Part shown: in pieces, positions 62,713 through 64,000 of the stretch
Layout of the letters: each line of letters starts with the position of its first letter
How positions within the stretch are numbered: position 1 is the first letter of the stretch
Assembly (NCBI GenBank): GCA_024244665.1
Contig: JAAEOI010000150.1
Coordinates: forward strand, 1 to 64,000
DNA length: 64,000 bases
DNA from: Bacteroidota bacterium
GTDB lineage: Bacteria; Bacteroidota; Bacteroidia; Bacteroidales; GCA-2748055
Reading direction: 5' to 3'
The notes under the pieces: generated by a model
What the model was told of the DNA's origin: nothing
What the model saw: the letters and a program-made list of their open reading frames with translations, nothing else
Databases searched by the model: none
Translations under genes and position numbers: made by a program

Positions 62713-64000
62713 TTAGTCCTTCACACAGCGAACAGAAAATCCAGCATCTTTATCGCGATAGCTTCTTCTTATTTGAGCATTTAAATTTTCAAGGAATCTA
62801 AACCAGGTACTTGTACTACTTGCTTGTGTGGCTGACCACCAGTAGGTGTACTCATAAATGAAATCACATTCTCCTTTACCGGATATTTTACCAGCTGGCA
62901 ATGCAGTAAAACCTTTAATATCTGTAGCACCTACATTTGGATCCTGCCAGTGGGAAGTTCCCACTTCTTTGAGCATTCCCCCCTCATCAGAGCCGCGAGA
63001 ACCTACGTCATCAGCTTCAGAGGGAGTAAGTCCCAGTTCTATTTCAAGTTCCTTCCACTCTCTATCGCTGGGTAAATGCCAGCCCGAAGGACAGACACCT
63101 CTTACACCACTTGGGCTGACATCAACAGAACCAGCCCCATTCATTGCAGCTGCCCATGTATAGAGCGCTCCATATTCATCTCCATTTGACGGATCGAATT
63201 TATAATAGCAATAAGCTTTATCATTTATGTCAATTCCTGTATCCCAGGATATGCTATCAGAAATGTATTGAATTGGAGTTCCATCCCAATATTGTTTAAC
63301 TTTCAGATTCTCCGCCATCCATGTCTGTTGCCCAATTTCAACAGTCCGGTAGACATTGCCGTCCCGATCAACAACAGTATTTGGATCGTCGCTTGTTGTG
63401 AACTCTTTTGTTAATCCAAAACCATCACCGGCAGAGTTTGTTGCGTATGCGATCACATAGTAGTGAGTCGATGGTGATAATCCTGATAGTGTTGTAGAGA
63501 AGGAGACAGTGCCGTCCTCAATCGGTACGATGGTTCCGTCTTGCATCAGATCAGATGTGATGCCATAGTAAATACCTTGCTCTGATACTGTGGCACCCCC
63601 ATCACTGGTAACATTTCCTCCCACTGTAGCAGAATTTTCTGACACAGAACTGGGTGTGGTTGTTGAGACTTCTGGTTTCTCAATAGTCGATGTGGTTGAA
63701 AAGTTAAGGATTTTGCCATAGGATGGACCGGCTGAATTGGTGGCGTACGCAACCACATAGTACCGCGTTGAAGGCGAAAGCCCTGAAAGCGTTGTAGAGA
63801 ATGTGCCCGTTCCATCTCCAATGGGTAATGCTGTCCCCTCTTGCACCGGATCAGATGAAATGCCATAATATATGCCTCGCCCAAATACTGTGGCACCTCC
63901 ATCCCTGGTAACAGTTCCTCCCACTGTAGCTGAAGATTCCATAACTGATTGTGGAGGGCTGGTTTCTACCTCCGGTTTTACGAATGCCTGACCGGTAAGA
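62713..64000 (-). CDS. FISUMP-domain surface protein, N-terminus beyond window
   Basis: The minus-strand frame is open to the right edge (an internal Met at 63942 is not the start), about 429 codons visible. Two Fn3-like repeats of roughly 92 residues appear: KPEVSTTTPSSVSENSATVG, GGATVSEQGIYYGI, TTLSGLSPSTHYYVIAYATN and a close paralog before it. The C-terminal ~190 residues are the Fibrobacter succinogenes major paralogous domain: RDGNVYRTVEIGQQTWMAEN, GALYTWAAAM, GVCPSGWHLPSDREWKELE, YTYWWSATQ and GFSVRCVKD. No T9SS domain at the end; a lipoprotein leader upstream is expected. It is convergent with the epimerase gene. Binding role unknown. Confidence 0.9.
   Translation of the reverse strand, partial: LTGQAFVKPEVETSPPQSVMESSATVGGTVTRDGGATVFGRGIYYGISSDPVQEGTALPIGDGTGTFSTTLSGLSPSTRYYVVAYATNSAGPSYGKILNFSTTSTIEKPEVSTTTPSSVSENSATVGGNVTSDGGATVSEQGIYYGITSDLMQDGTIVPIEDGTVSFSTTLSGLSPSTHYYVIAYATNSAGDGFGLTKEFTTSDDPNTVVDRDGNVYRTVEIGQQTWMAENLKVKQYWDGTPIQYISDSISWDTGIDINDKAYCYYKFDPSNGDEYGALYTWAAAMNGAGSVDVSPSGVRGVCPSGWHLPSDREWKELEIELGLTPSEADDVGSRGSDEGGMLKEVGTSHWQDPNVGATDIKGFTALPAGKISGKGECDFIYEYTYWWSATQASSTSTWFRFLENLNAQIRRSYRDKDAGFSVRCVKD

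Overview
The window is a chromosomal stretch of a Bacteroidota bacterium. The evidence is four surface or secreted proteins ending in type IX secretion (T9SS) type A sorting domains, several Tat-type (RRxF) exported sugar enzymes, PiT, SSS and SLC13 transporters of the size usual in this phylum, SiaC-family phosphoproteins and a Wza/Wzc exopolysaccharide locus. The mix of glycan-degrading enzymes (GH88, GH95, a DUF1080 protein, Gfo/Idh/MocA oxidoreductases, xylose-isomerase-like TIM barrels) fits a free-living, probably aquatic or sediment, polysaccharide degrader in or near the Bacteroidales/Marinilabiliales. Genus and species cannot be fixed from the sequence. No rRNA, tRNA, CRISPR array, transposase or phage gene was seen.

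Layout. 1-5.1 kb: the 3' part of a giant repeat-containing T9SS protein, a minus-strand sugar operon (aldolase-like, DUF1080, TIM barrel) and a secreted DsrE-like protein. 5.1-5.9 kb: a non-coding region with two unrelated minisatellites (33-bp and 16-bp units) and two near-identical perfect palindromes. 5.9-11.8 kb: a plus-strand uronate/oligosaccharide operon (GH88, TIM-barrel isomerase, Gfo/Idh/MocA, SDR, DUF3311 subunit, SSS symporter), interrupted by a 21-bp minisatellite whose first unit is the 3' end of the SDR gene. 11.8-21.4 kb: a phosphate transporter, an iron-sulfur aldo/keto reductase, GH95, a PEPCK-like DUF4914-type protein, a fourth minisatellite (17 bp) next to a T9SS-domain remnant, a PepSY-like protein and rubrerythrin. 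21.6-28.1 kb: a leucine-rich-repeat T9SS protein, then sulfate activation (cysD, cysN-APS kinase fusion) divergent from an SLC13 permease. 28.1-31.7 kb: a tightly overlapping minus-strand operon (Gfo/Idh/MocA, DinB-like, TIM barrel, methyltransferase).

31.8-33.5 kb: a three-gene cassette, two SiaC (DUF1987) paralogs flanking an unrecognised 269-residue protein, divergent from the next locus. 33.8-62.6 kb: a large plus-strand exopolysaccharide/O-antigen-like locus: initiating sugar-phosphate transferase, Wza, Wzc, two T9SS cargo proteins, an MBOAT/AlgX-like O-acylation pair, a CDP-sugar branch (rfbF, SDR, RfbC-like epimerase, C-methyltransferase, DUF4910, SDR), glycosyltransferases, flippase, polymerase, an asparagine-synthase-like amidotransferase, a sulfotransferase and a nucleotide-sugar epimerase. 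62.7 kb-end: the 3' part of a minus-strand FISUMP surface protein.

How the genes may work together (inference): cysD/cysN-C could supply the sulfate donor for the sulfotransferase, giving an acylated and sulfated polysaccharide. The SiaC cassette shares a 300-bp divergent spacer with that locus and is a candidate regulator. In T9SS bacteria cargo is anchored on an A-LPS-type glycan, so cargo genes inside a glycan locus may be meaningful. The strongest leads for something undescribed are the SiaC-X-SiaC cassette, the set of unrelated minisatellites in the first 20 kb, and the CDP-sugar module without a visible 4,6-dehydratase.
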